This document shows positions 27,464-37,510 of a stretch of 56,854 bases of DNA, piece by piece. This stretch comes from Sedimentisphaerales bacterium (GTDB lineage Bacteria > Planctomycetota > Phycisphaerae > Sedimentisphaerales > SG8-4). A program made the translations under genes and the position numbers. Each line of letters starts with the position of its first letter. Positions within the stretch are counted from its first letter, which is position 1. Location: positions 1 to 56,854 of the forward strand of contig JAFGJR010000022.1 of assembly GCA_016928975.1 (NCBI GenBank), in the 5' to 3' direction. Below the pieces are notes generated by a model. It did no database searches and was not told the origin of the DNA. It saw nothing but the letters and a program-made list of their open reading frames with translations.

Positions 27464-29980
27464 TCATTCACATCGCAGCGCCACCATCGGATCGACTTTC
27501 GCCGCCCGGCGGGCGGGAATATAGCCAGCCAGAAGCGAGGTGGCCCCGAGCAGCACCAAGGTTGCAGCGATGCTCGCGGGATCGATCGGATTGACCCCGC
27601 ACAGAACACTGGCCACCACGCGGGCGACGGCCAACGCCAGGAGCATTCCGGCGAGCAGCCCCACCAGCGTCAAGACTGCCCCCTCGCGCAGGACCATCGT
27701 CAGGACGTTCCCGCACGTGGCGCCCAGGGCCATGCGAATCCCGATCTCCGGGGTCCGGGAGGCCACCATGTATCCCTTGACGGCGTAGATGCCCAGGGCC
27801 GCCAGGAACAAGGCCATGGCGCCAAAGGCCACCGCCAGTCCCGCCACGATGCGCACCAGCCACATGTTTGGGCCGTTGCGATGGAAGTCCGACATGGTCA
27901 TCAGCGACAGGATCGCCACCTGGGAGTCCACCTGGCGAATCTCTTGCGGCAGATTCGCAATCAGAGCCGTCTGGCCCCCGCGGGCGCTGCCGGCCGTGCG
28001 AACGTGGATGTAGATCGGGCTGCCAAAGGAATCGAAGTCACGTGTCAAAGGCACGTAGACGTGTGGCTGCATCTTCTTCTCAAAGATGCCATGCCGCACC
28101 CCCGGCACAATCCCCACAACCTCTCGCGGCTTGCGGCCGGCCCCCGAGATCAGACAGCCCAGTGCATTTCCGTCGGGGCGAAGCCGCCGTGCCTGCACCT
28201 CATCGATGACAACGACCGGGGCATCCGTGAGCCATTCTGCACGGCTGAAGTACCGGCCGCGCAACAGCGGCAGTCCCATGGCCTGCAGGTAGTCACCGCC
28301 GATGCCGTGAATGATGCTCAGCGGCGTGTCCCTGGACACGGGCCTATCCTCGTTTGAATCTGCCTTGTATTCGTGGATGTCGTTGCAGGGAATCCCCACT
28401 CCAAAGGGCATGGACGTGGACAGGCCGACCGCCTGAACGGACGGCAGCGTGCTCAGATGGTCCACCAACCGCTCGCAGACTTGCAGGCTCCGGCTGCCGG
28501 TCCGACCGGCCCGACGGGGCTCCACCTCGATCAGCAGCTTATCATCGAGACGATAGCCGGGAGTCATACGAGTCGCCGTCAAGGCGCTGTGGGTGAACAG
28601 GCCTGCGCCCATGACCAGCACAACCGACAGCGCGGTCTGACAGGCTGCCGACAGACCGCGAGGCACGAGCCGACGAGCCCTCACGGTCGGCCGCAGAGCA
28701 CCGCCTTTGGCCTCCTTCAGATCGACCACAACGTCGCGCCGCGAAAGCCGAAGCGCCGGTCTCAAGCCGGATAGCACGGCGGCGATCAGGCAGAATCCCG
28801 CCGTCGCCGCCAGAACGCGGGTGTCAAGCCCCGCATCCAGCGCCGCCCCCATCTCGAAGGGCAGCCTCAGAGCGGCCAGCGAGGCATTCAGGATCTTCGT
28901 ACCCCAGAATGCGAGGACCAGCCCCCCGATTCCCCCCAACGCAGCCAGCAACAAGGATTCGATCAGCAACTGTCGTATGATCTGCATGCGACCGCCTCCG
29001 ATGGCCATCCGAATGGCGATTTCTCGGCGCCGTGAGGCCCCCTGCACCACGTACATATTCGCAAGGTTCAGGCATGCAATGAGCAGGACAATTCCAGATA
29101 CGGCCATCAGGAACAGACTCAAGGCGGACAGTCTTCCCTGATCGTTGTCCTCGTACGTGCTGAGTCTGCCTGGCCGGTGGAGGTAAAGGTCGCAGCCCCC
29201 CTCCCAGCGACGGGGGAACCTCTCCTTCAGACGTGCAGCCACCGCCAGGAGCCGCGTCTTGGCCTGCGACAGGTCCAGGTCGGCCTTGAGCCGTCCCACC
29301 AAGGCCAGCGAGGGATAGTCCCAATAGTCACTCGGGGCCCTGGCTGGCCGTGGCTCCCGGTTATCGTCAGTCACGAGCCTATAGACCCCCAGCGGAAGCC
29401 ACAGATCGGGTCCGAACAACGACGTTCCTGTGAATCGCTTCGGGGCCACGCCGATCACGTGAAAGAGGATGCCGTTGATGGACACCTGTGTGCCCACGAT
29501 ATTTGGATCGGCCCCCTGCCGCTGCCAGGCCCGGTAGCTGAGGACGGCCACCGGCGCCGCACCCACCCGCTCCTCCTCCACCAGGAAACTCCGTCCCCGT
29601 GCCGGCGCAATCCCCAACGTGGCGAAGTAGTTCGCCGACACGAACATGGCGTAGGCCCGGCGCGTGCTGTCGGCCTGTTCCAGCGTGACGAACTGCATGT
29701 CCCAGCCGTGGGCCATCAGGTCGCTGAAGATCGGATTGTCGTCCCGCAGATCGACATAAGCGGAGTAGGGAATGAACGCAAAGCCACGGGAGCGGCAACC
29801 CATCAACCGATCCGGGTCCTTGACTTGCGCGGGCCGCAGCAGCAACACGTTCACCACGCTGAACATGATCGTGTTGGCCCCGATGCCGATCGCCAGCGTG
29901 ATCAAAGCAGTTGCTGTGAACCCAGGCGACTTTCTCAGCATGCGTCCCGCGAAGCGAACATCTTGCCAGAGTGTTCCCAT
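27464..29980 (-). CDS. ADOP-type duplicated orphan permease 3 (beta type)
   Basis: Encodes 838 residues. The early part reads MGCRSRGFAFIPYSAYVDLRDDNPIFSDLMAHGW. The second periplasmic domain contains [11 protein letters not shown] and [13 protein letters not shown]; both features are shared almost word for word with permease 8, its sister. The first FtsX block is LNLANMYVVQGASRRREIAIRMAIGGGRM. The C-terminus is ALRCE where most copies have ALRYE. The start follows permease 4 by only 9 bases, with TAGGAG overlapping the preceding stop codon, so translation is coupled. Confidence 0.88.
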   Translation of the reverse strand: MGTLWQDVRFAGRMLRKSPGFTATALITLAIGIGANTIMFSVVNVLLLRPAQVKDPDRLMGCRSRGFAFIPYSAYVDLRDDNPIFSDLMAHGWDMQFVTLEQADSTRRAYAMFVSANYFATLGIAPARGRSFLVEEERVGAAPVAVLSYRAWQRQGADPNIVGTQVSINGILFHVIGVAPKRFTGTSLFGPDLWLPLGVYRLVTDDNREPRPARAPSDYWDYPSLALVGRLKADLDLSQAKTRLLAVAARLKERFPRRWEGGCDLYLHRPGRLSTYEDNDQGRLSALSLFLMAVSGIVLLIACLNLANMYVVQGASRRREIAIRMAIGGGRMQIIRQLLIESLLLAALGGIGGLVLAFWGTKILNASLAALRLPFEMGAALDAGLDTRVLAATAGFCLIAAVLSGLRPALRLSRRDVVVDLKEAKGGALRPTVRARRLVPRGLSAACQTALSVVLVMGAGLFTHSALTATRMTPGYRLDDKLLIEVEPRRAGRTGSRSLQVCERLVDHLSTLPSVQAVGLSTSMPFGVGIPCNDIHEYKADSNEDRPVSRDTPLSIIHGIGGDYLQAMGLPLLRGRYFSRAEWLTDAPVVVIDEVQARRLRPDGNALGCLISGAGRKPREVVGIVPGVRHGIFEKKMQPHVYVPLTRDFDSFGSPIYIHVRTAGSARGGQTALIANLPQEIRQVDSQVAILSLMTMSDFHRNGPNMWLVRIVAGLAVAFGAMALFLAALGIYAVKGYMVASRTPEIGIRMALGATCGNVLTMVLREGAVLTLVGLLAGMLLALAVARVVASVLCGVNPIDPASIAATLVLLGATSLLAGYIPARRAAKVDPMVALRCE

Positions 29981-29989
29981 CTGTGTCTC

Positions 29990-32437
29990 CTACTCATATC
30001 TCAGCGCCTCCATTGGATCGACCCTCGCGGCCCTCCGGGCAGGGACGTAGCTGGCCAGCAACGCTGCGCCCGCCAGAGCGAGCGACACGCATACGAACGT
30101 CAGCGGGTCGGTGCGCGTCACCCCGTAGAGGAAGCTGGAGATCACCTTGGTCAGGAGCAACGCTCCGATCAGACCGGTGGCGACACCGAACAGCGCGAGC
30201 TTGAGACCCTGTCCCACGACCGCTCGCAGGATATCGGCCTTGCGCGCGCCCAGGGCCATACGAATCCCGATGTCGTGTGTCTGCTGTGCCGTGCTGTATT
30301 GCAGCAAGCCGTAGACGCCGACCGTCGCCAGGGCCAGGGCGATGCCGGCAAACGCACTCAGCAGGAGCATGACGAAACGCCGGGGGGCCACCATTCGGGA
30401 CAAGGTCGTCCTCAGCGGCTCCATCGCCTCAATCACCTGATCCTCCTCCAGTTCGCGGACCTGCTGCCGCACCGCCGGAGCCAGGTTCACAGGGTCCCCA
30501 GCCGTACGGACCAGAACGACTGCGAATCTTATGAAGCCTCTGCCGCGGCCGTAGACGACTCCTCGTCCCGGTTCGGGCGTATCGAAGCTTCTGACGGTAT
30601 CGACCACCCCTATGACCCGGACCGGCCAGTCGCCGGAACCGTGGAAAAGCAGGGTTCGCCCGATGGGGTCGGCATCCCCGAAACACTGGCGGGCAAAGGT
30701 CTTATCGATCACAACGTTGTCCGGTCCCTGGTCCGTAACCGTCTGACCCCGGAGGAATGGGATGCCCATGGTAGCGAAGTAGTCCGGCGTGACGAGCATG
30801 AAGCGGGCACTGTGGATTTGCGTCGAATCGGCCTGGCCCGCGACGGTGAAGTCCATATTGAAGAATTCCATGGAGCCCAAAGCCTCGCCGACCTCCGTGC
30901 CCTGGAAGAGCGCTGCGGCCGAATCTACGCCCGGCAACGTTCGCAGGCGATCCAACAGCGACTGGAAGAAGCCATCGTACTGGCTCTGTTGCGTGTATTT
31001 CGCTGTCGGCAAAATGATATGTGTGGCCAGCACATGGTCGGGCCGGAAGCCCAGGTCCACACTGGTCAGCGAGAGCAGACTGCGAATGAGCAGAGTCGCC
31101 CCGATCAGCAGAATCAGGGAGAGTCCGAGCTGCGAGACCACCAGGCCGCTATGAAGGCGTCGCCAGCGGCGCCCGGTCGTGGTCCGGCCGGCCCCCTCCT
31201 TCAGGGTCTCACTCACGCTCACGTCGGAGACCCGCCAGGCAGGCAGGATGCCGAAGAGCAGGCCGGTCAGCACCGACACGCCCAGCGTGAAGCCGAGAAC
31301 TGTCAAGTCGATGCTCGTCTCCTGCAAGCGAGGGATGTCCGAAGGGCACAGACGCACCAGCGTCTTGATCGTGCCGACAGTCAGCAGCAACCCCAGAACG
31401 CCGGCTCCCAGACTCAACAGAAGGCTCTCCGTGAGCATTTGCCGGAGGACCCGGCGGCGCGACGCGCCCAGGGCCACGCGCATCGCCACCTCACGGTGCC
31501 GTACCGTCGCGCGGGCGAGGAACAGGTTGGCGGCATTGCCGCAGGCGATCAGCAGGACGAATCCCGCCGCCCCGAGCAGCAGCAGAGGCAGCCTGCGGTG
31601 GCCTTTCACCATCCCATCCAGCAACCGCGTGACGCCGACCTTGCCTGCCTCGACTTTGGCTTTCGGGGCGATCTGACGGAGTTGGCCTGCTAATACCCCC
31701 AGATTGGCGTCCGCCTGCTCGGGCGTGACGCCCTTCTTCAGCCGGGCCAGTGGGAAGATGAAGCGGGACATCATTCCCTCGTTGACTTCGGATAGAACCA
31801 GCGGCCTCCACAGCGGCGCGGCCCGGCGGAACGGAAAACTGAACCCTGCCGGCATGACGCCCACGATCGTGTAGCTCTCCCGCTGCAAGATCGTATCCTC
31901 GTTCCCGTTCGACACATCTGTGGTAAGCGTGATCTGTTTGCCGAGCACATCCCGGGTCCCCCCCATGTGCTCCTGCCAGAACTTGTGGCTCAGAATCACC
32001 ACGTGCCGGCCCGCGGGGGTTTCGTCTTGCGGCAGGAACCCGCGGCCCAGCAAAGGTTGGACCCCGAGCACGGGGAAGAGGTTGGCCGTGACCTCGTACC
32101 CGCGTGTTTCGTGCGGCGTCTCGATCCCCTCCACGTAGAATACACGATGGCACCACCCGGCGACCGCTTCGAACACTTCATTGTTCTCGCGCAGAAAGGG
32201 AAAATGCACCCGTGCCCGGAATCCATCGTCCATCCGCACGTCTTTCTCCCAGAGGGTCACCAAGCGATGGGAATCCCTGTAAGGCAACGGCCTCAGGAGC
32301 ACGGCATTGACCACGCTGAACAGCGCTGTATTGGCCGCGATCCCCACCGCCAGGATCACCACGACGAGGGTAGCAAAGCCCGGATTCCGCGCCACCATGC
32401 GTGAACCGTACCGGATGTCCTGCCACAGTGTCTCCAT
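29990..32437 (-). CDS. ADOP-type duplicated orphan permease 4 (B type)
   Basis: Encodes 815 residues of the shorter B type, with LRPLPYRDSHRLVTLWEKD after the first helix, as in permease 1. The C-terminal block GVYGLLQYSTAQQTHDIGIRMALGARKADILRAVVGQG is nearly the same as in permease 1. The first permease block is CGNAANLFLARATVRHREVAMRVALGAS. In B-type copies the loop reads RVALGAS instead of the RMAIGGG of the others. It ends ARRAARVDPMEALRYE, close to textbook MacB. It starts 9 bases after permease 5, with TAGGAG spanning the upstream stop. Confidence 0.88.
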   Translation of the reverse strand: METLWQDIRYGSRMVARNPGFATLVVVILAVGIAANTALFSVVNAVLLRPLPYRDSHRLVTLWEKDVRMDDGFRARVHFPFLRENNEVFEAVAGWCHRVFYVEGIETPHETRGYEVTANLFPVLGVQPLLGRGFLPQDETPAGRHVVILSHKFWQEHMGGTRDVLGKQITLTTDVSNGNEDTILQRESYTIVGVMPAGFSFPFRRAAPLWRPLVLSEVNEGMMSRFIFPLARLKKGVTPEQADANLGVLAGQLRQIAPKAKVEAGKVGVTRLLDGMVKGHRRLPLLLLGAAGFVLLIACGNAANLFLARATVRHREVAMRVALGASRRRVLRQMLTESLLLSLGAGVLGLLLTVGTIKTLVRLCPSDIPRLQETSIDLTVLGFTLGVSVLTGLLFGILPAWRVSDVSVSETLKEGAGRTTTGRRWRRLHSGLVVSQLGLSLILLIGATLLIRSLLSLTSVDLGFRPDHVLATHIILPTAKYTQQSQYDGFFQSLLDRLRTLPGVDSAAALFQGTEVGEALGSMEFFNMDFTVAGQADSTQIHSARFMLVTPDYFATMGIPFLRGQTVTDQGPDNVVIDKTFARQCFGDADPIGRTLLFHGSGDWPVRVIGVVDTVRSFDTPEPGRGVVYGRGRGFIRFAVVLVRTAGDPVNLAPAVRQQVRELEEDQVIEAMEPLRTTLSRMVAPRRFVMLLLSAFAGIALALATVGVYGLLQYSTAQQTHDIGIRMALGARKADILRAVVGQGLKLALFGVATGLIGALLLTKVISSFLYGVTRTDPLTFVCVSLALAGAALLASYVPARRAARVDPMEALRYE

Positions 32438-32446
32438 GCGTCTCTC

Positions 32447-34978
32447 CTATTCGTACTGCAGGGCCATTTTCGGGTCGACTCTGAGCGCCCGACGGGCAGG
32501 GATATATGTGGCCAGCAGTGAAGTCGCTGTGAGCACAGCCACGGTGACAACGATGCTCACGAAATCAAGGGTACTGATGCCCTGGAGCGCGCTGCGAATC
32601 ACCCGCGTCATGACAAACGCCAGCAGCGTGCCGACAAGGAGCCCTACGAACGTCGATATTGCGCCCTGACGCAGCACCAGGGTCAGAATGTCCCGCCGAG
32701 TGGCGCCCAACGCCACGCGGATGCCAATCTCAGGGGTCCGCGAAGCGACCATATGGCTCTTGACGGCGTAAAGGCCCAGGCCGGCCAGGAACAGGGCCAT
32801 AGCACCGAACATCACGGCCAGTCGGGCAACGACTGCCGTGAACAGTACGGTGGGATGATTGCGATGTCGGTCCGCCAGAGATGCTACCGCCAGGACCGGC
32901 AGACGAGGATCGATCTTCCGAATCCGTTCGCCGATGCTTCGCACGAGGGCGGCCTCGGCTCCCCGTGCCGTGCTTCTGGCTCGCAGATGGATGGATTCGG
33001 GCACGTGGTGGGCTTTGATTGGCTCATAGACGAGGGGTTGGACTTGGCCATTGCCCCAAGCGCTCTGTAGGTTCGGTACGATTCCGACCACTCGGCGGGG
33101 CGACGATAACCCGTCAGTGCCATACTGGATCAGACAGCCAAGGGCCCTGCCATCCGGCCGGAGTTTGCGGGCCAGAAGCTCATCGATGATCACGACTTCC
33201 TCTGCATCGGGGGCACTGTCGAGAGGGCCAAAGGGCCGGCCTTGCAGGAGCCGAATTCCCATCGCCTCGAAGTAATCGCCGTTCACCTCGTACGCGTGAA
33301 GTGCCTTCGTCAACAGGCTGCCTGACGCATCGTCTGCGCCGCCCGGTGCATACTCGACGACTCTTTCGCAACTCCAGGGCCACCACCCCAGGTCCACAGG
33401 AGATTTCCGAGACAGGCCAACCGCCTGAATCTCGGGGTCCTCCTTCAACCGCTCGGCCAACGTCTCGCAGGCTTGCCTTGCTTGAGCAATGTCGTAACCT
33501 CCTGCGAATGCCTCCACGCTGACGACCACCTTGCCGTCCAGGCCAAAACCCGGTTCGGTCCGGGCGGCCTTCAGTGCGGTTCGAGCCAAGAGGGTCGCGG
33601 TCATGACGAGCGCGACAGACAGGGCCATTTGACAGAGCATCGACAGGCCGCGTGGTACGAACCATCGCCTTCTTCGCGTCGCGTGAGGTACGCCTCGGCC
33701 GGATTCTTTCAGGTCGCCACAGAGATCGCGCCCTGATAGGCGCAGGGCTGGTTTCAGGCCGAAGAGCACGGTGGCAATCAGGCAGAAACTCAAGGTGGCC
33801 GCCAGGACGCGTACGTCGAGCGCGATTCCTGAGACGATGGCCTCCCCCAACTGCATGGGAAGCTGGCCCATCGCTGCCCACAGCTTGAGAACCCTGATGC
33901 CCCAGAGGGCCACGGCCACAGCCAATACCCCACCGAATACGGCCAAGAGAAGCGATTCGATCAGCAACTGCCGCACGATCCTCAGACGCCCTCCCCCGAT
34001 GGCCGCACGGATGGCGATTTCCCGGTGTCTTCCCCCTCCTTGAGCGACAATCATATTCGCCAGGTTCAGGCAGGCAATGAGCAGGACGACCCCGGAGATT
34101 CCCATCAACCCCAGGCTGATACGACCCAATGTAGCCCCGTCGTTGTCGCCGGCACCGGCGTTGAGTCTGGGCAACGGGGCCAGGCGAAACATGACCTTCC
34201 CTTCAAACCGCCTGGGATAAATCTGCTTCAGGCGTGGGAGCATAGATTGCAGCCGTGCCTGCGCCTCCGATATACTCAAGCTGGGTTTGAGTCGTCCCAA
34301 TAAGACCGATGGGGGATAATACCATCGTTCATCCGGCTTCTCCGGCTTCTCTTTGAAGTAGTTGCGCACAAGACCGGCCGTCCCCAAAGGCAACCAGATG
34401 TCGGGGCCGACGACGGCTGTGCCTGTGAACGTCTTGGGTGCGACGCCAACGATCCTACAGAGCGCACCATTGACACGCACAAATCGGCCCACGATCTTGG
34501 GCTCAGCCCCTAAGCGCTGCCAGGTTCGGTAGCTTAGGACAACCACCGGCTCGGCGCCGCCCGGTTCCTCCTCAGGCAAGAAAGTCCGCCCATAGAGAGG
34601 CGCTACCCCCAGGGCGCTGAAGTAGTTGGCCGTGACGAACAACGGCGACACAGGTATTACGCTGCCGTCTCTTACCAGGGTAGCGGGTACTCCGCCGTAA
34701 TAACTGTTGGCGATGAGATCACTGAACACCGGATTGTTGTCACGCAGGTCGACATAGCCCGCATAGGGGACAATATTGAACGGATCAAACTCGCAGCGCA
34801 CCAGTCGGTCGGGGTCTTTGACGCGCAGCGGTCGAAAGAGCAGCGTATTGACCACACTGAACATAATCGTGTTGGCTCCGATGCCGACCGCCAGCGTGAC
34901 CAGGGCGATGGCCGTAAAGCCGGGTTTGTTGCGCAGCATACGCAGGCCATAGCGGATGTCCTGCCACAGGGTTCCCAT
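32447..34978 (-). CDS. ADOP-type duplicated orphan permease 5 (alpha type)
   Basis: Encodes 843 residues. Shared signatures with permease 2 include RPFGPLDSAPDAEEVVIIDE and IGERIRKIDPRLPVLAV. The first periplasmic domain has VTANYFSALGVAPLYGRTFLPEEE, and the first permease block is [31 protein letters not shown]. The C-terminus, ALRVDPKMALQYE, departs from the usual DPM-ALRYE. The 9-base junction before the ATG (TAGGAGAGACGC including the stop) is identical to that before permease 4, consistent with duplication of whole gene units. Confidence 0.88.
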   Translation of the reverse strand: MGTLWQDIRYGLRMLRNKPGFTAIALVTLAVGIGANTIMFSVVNTLLFRPLRVKDPDRLVRCEFDPFNIVPYAGYVDLRDNNPVFSDLIANSYYGGVPATLVRDGSVIPVSPLFVTANYFSALGVAPLYGRTFLPEEEPGGAEPVVVLSYRTWQRLGAEPKIVGRFVRVNGALCRIVGVAPKTFTGTAVVGPDIWLPLGTAGLVRNYFKEKPEKPDERWYYPPSVLLGRLKPSLSISEAQARLQSMLPRLKQIYPRRFEGKVMFRLAPLPRLNAGAGDNDGATLGRISLGLMGISGVVLLIACLNLANMIVAQGGGRHREIAIRAAIGGGRLRIVRQLLIESLLLAVFGGVLAVAVALWGIRVLKLWAAMGQLPMQLGEAIVSGIALDVRVLAATLSFCLIATVLFGLKPALRLSGRDLCGDLKESGRGVPHATRRRRWFVPRGLSMLCQMALSVALVMTATLLARTALKAARTEPGFGLDGKVVVSVEAFAGGYDIAQARQACETLAERLKEDPEIQAVGLSRKSPVDLGWWPWSCERVVEYAPGGADDASGSLLTKALHAYEVNGDYFEAMGIRLLQGRPFGPLDSAPDAEEVVIIDELLARKLRPDGRALGCLIQYGTDGLSSPRRVVGIVPNLQSAWGNGQVQPLVYEPIKAHHVPESIHLRARSTARGAEAALVRSIGERIRKIDPRLPVLAVASLADRHRNHPTVLFTAVVARLAVMFGAMALFLAGLGLYAVKSHMVASRTPEIGIRVALGATRRDILTLVLRQGAISTFVGLLVGTLLAFVMTRVIRSALQGISTLDFVSIVVTVAVLTATSLLATYIPARRALRVDPKMALQYE

Positions 34979-34987
34979 GCGTCTCTC

Positions 34988-37495
34988 CTATTCATAGCGC
35001 AGCGCGACCATCGGATCGACCTTCGCGGCACGGCGGGCGGGGATGTAGCTGGCCAGCAGCGAGGCGACACCGAGCAGCGTCACTGTCACGATGATGCTGA
35101 TGGGATCGACCGGGCTGATGCCGTAGAGCATACTGGCCGATACCTTGGCCACACCCAAGCCCAGCAATAACCCGACCGTTAGCCCCACAATCGTCAGTAC
35201 CAGTCCTTCCCGCAGGACCATGCCCATGACACTCCCATGCGTCGCCCCCAGGGCCTTGCGCAGGCCGATCTCCGAGGTGCGGGAGGCAACCATGTAACCC
35301 TTGATCGCGTAGATGCCCAGGGTCGCCAGGAACAGAGCCGCCGCCCCGGCCGCCAGACCCAGGCGAGCACCGAACCTGGCCAGCCAGACGGAGGACTCGT
35401 CATCGCGTCTCTGGGCGAGCGTCGCGACCGACAGGACCGGCATGCGTGGAGCGACCCGCTGAATCTCCTCAGCAACCTGCTGCCGCAGGGCGTCCACCGA
35501 TTTCTTGTCCGCAACACGCAGATAAAGGTATGAGGACAACCCATCCGATTCGGTGGGCGTATACATCTGGCCACGAACTTCCCGGTCCCCTATGCCCGGC
35601 ATATGGGCGACAATGCCCACCACGCGAAAGACATCCGGGACCATTCCGCCAGCCTCCGGGATGCTCCACTGGATGAGACAGCCGAGAGCGTCACCGTCCG
35701 GGCGGAGCTTGCGCGCCAGGGGCTCGTCAATGATCGCGACCTTCTCCGCCTCCGGGACGCTGTCCAACGGGTCGAAGAGCCGCCCCTGCAACAGCGGGAT
35801 CTCCATCGCCGTGAAGTAATCGCGGCCGACGTTGATCATGGCGTTCCTGCGCAGGAGACCTTTCCTTGACCCGCTCGCTTGCTCCCCCGGCAGGTATTCA
35901 CGAACGATCACGGGCCCGCCGCCCCCGAAGAACAATCGGGGCGCCGTCCCCAGCGCTTGCACGCCCGGCAGAGACGCCAAACGGTCCGTCAGGTCCTTGT
36001 ACACTTGAAGGCTCTGGACCTTGTCATCGCCGGTAGAAAGCGGATCGACGTGGACGACCAGCTTGTCTTCGAGGGGAAACCGCGGGTCCGGCTGCGCCAA
36101 TTGCAGAGCACTGCGCGTCAGCAGCGACGCGCTAAGCACTAAGGCCACCGCCAGGGCGATCTGGCCCGCCACCGACAGACCATCTCGCCTTCTCCCAAAG
36201 GACCCCAACACACGGCCGGCAGCTCCCTTCATCTCGGAAGCGATGTCCCGCTTGGACAGCCACAGAGCGGGTCTCAAGCCGAACAGCAGCGTAGCGATCA
36301 GGCACACGCCCAGCGTCGCCCCCAGGACATGAAGGTTCAAACCGGTTTGGAGGTCGCCCAACGGACCCCCGGAATCTGGAATGGCGGCGATCCAGAGGTT
36401 GAGAATCCGCGTGCCACAGAAGGCCAGTAGAACGCCACAGACCCCTCCCAGCAGCGCCAGCAGCCCAGACTCGATGAACAATTGCCGGACGATCCGCAAC
36501 CGGCCACCGCCAAGAGCCAGGCGGACAGCGATCTCACGATGGCGAGAGGCCCCTTGCACGATCAGCATGTTCGCCAGGTTCAGGCAGGCGATCATCAGGA
36601 TGATCGCGGAGGCGGCCATGAGGACCAAACTGAAGACGGTCACCACCAGACGCGTCATTTCATGGTCACCCGTTATCTCGGTCCGACCCGGCGGGTGGAG
36701 GTCAAACGAGGAACGGCCCTCCCAATCCTCAGGGTATTGCAGTTTGAAGCGAGGAACCAGGGCTTGCAGTTGCGCCTGGGCTACCGGCATCGTCACGTCC
36801 GTGTTGAGTCGCCCCACGACGTGGAGCGGCGGATATGCCATGCTCTCCGGACGCTTGGCGCGCCGGGCGAACATGGACACTGTGCGGTAGCTCCCCAGCG
36901 ACAGCCAAAGGTCGGGACCGAGCAGCGTGGCGCCGGTGAAGTCCTCCGGGGCCACACCGACAACCTGACAACGGGCGCCGTTGAGGGTCGCAAATGCGCC
37001 CACGAGTCTCGGATCGCTGCCCAGCCGCTTCCAGCAACGATGGCTCAGGACTGCGACCGGGGCGCTGCCCGATTGCTCGTCCTCGGGTAGGAAAGCCCGG
37101 CCCCGTACCGGCGTCGCTCCCAGAAAAGAGAAGTAGTTCGCTGAAACGAATGTCGTCCGCACGTGCCGGGCCGATTCCCCGTGAACCAGGGTGGCCGACT
37201 CCTCGATCACACCCTGGGCCATGAGATCGCTAAAGGCCACGCGACTGTCACGAAGGGCAAGATACGCAGGATATCGAAACCACGGGAATTGAGTGTTCTG
37301 GATCCCGCAGAATGCTACTTGCTCGGGGCTCTTCACCTTCCTCGGCTGGAGAAACAGCAGCAGGTCGGACAGACTGAACATGATCGTGTTGGACCCGATG
37401 CCGATCGCCAACGTAACCAGAGCGATCGCCGTGAACCCCGGAGTCTTCCTCAGCATCCGAACCGCGTATCGAAGATCCTGCCACAGTGTCGTCAC
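34988..37495 (-). CDS. ADOP-type duplicated orphan permease 6 (gamma type)
   Basis: Encodes 835 residues beginning with GTG at 37495, set by the MTTLWQDLRYAVRM start common to the array. It is the most diverged at the N-terminus: MFSLSDLLLFLQPRKVKSPEQ replaces the usual SVVNxLLLRPxxVKDPD, and the next segment is QFPWFRYPAYLALRDSRVAF. The second half resembles permease 7 (SEIGLRKALGATHGSVMGMVLREGLVLTIVGL). The two FtsX blocks are intact and it ends AKVDPMVALRYE. The spacer to permease 7 is 15 bases with GGAGTGGAG as ribosome binding site. Confidence 0.87.
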   Translation of the reverse strand: MTTLWQDLRYAVRMLRKTPGFTAIALVTLAIGIGSNTIMFSLSDLLLFLQPRKVKSPEQVAFCGIQNTQFPWFRYPAYLALRDSRVAFSDLMAQGVIEESATLVHGESARHVRTTFVSANYFSFLGATPVRGRAFLPEDEQSGSAPVAVLSHRCWKRLGSDPRLVGAFATLNGARCQVVGVAPEDFTGATLLGPDLWLSLGSYRTVSMFARRAKRPESMAYPPLHVVGRLNTDVTMPVAQAQLQALVPRFKLQYPEDWEGRSSFDLHPPGRTEITGDHEMTRLVVTVFSLVLMAASAIILMIACLNLANMLIVQGASRHREIAVRLALGGGRLRIVRQLFIESGLLALLGGVCGVLLAFCGTRILNLWIAAIPDSGGPLGDLQTGLNLHVLGATLGVCLIATLLFGLRPALWLSKRDIASEMKGAAGRVLGSFGRRRDGLSVAGQIALAVALVLSASLLTRSALQLAQPDPRFPLEDKLVVHVDPLSTGDDKVQSLQVYKDLTDRLASLPGVQALGTAPRLFFGGGGPVIVREYLPGEQASGSRKGLLRRNAMINVGRDYFTAMEIPLLQGRLFDPLDSVPEAEKVAIIDEPLARKLRPDGDALGCLIQWSIPEAGGMVPDVFRVVGIVAHMPGIGDREVRGQMYTPTESDGLSSYLYLRVADKKSVDALRQQVAEEIQRVAPRMPVLSVATLAQRRDDESSVWLARFGARLGLAAGAAALFLATLGIYAIKGYMVASRTSEIGLRKALGATHGSVMGMVLREGLVLTIVGLTVGLLLGLGVAKVSASMLYGISPVDPISIIVTVTLLGVASLLASYIPARRAAKVDPMVALRYE

Positions 37496-37510
37496 TGCAC
37501 AGCTCCACTC

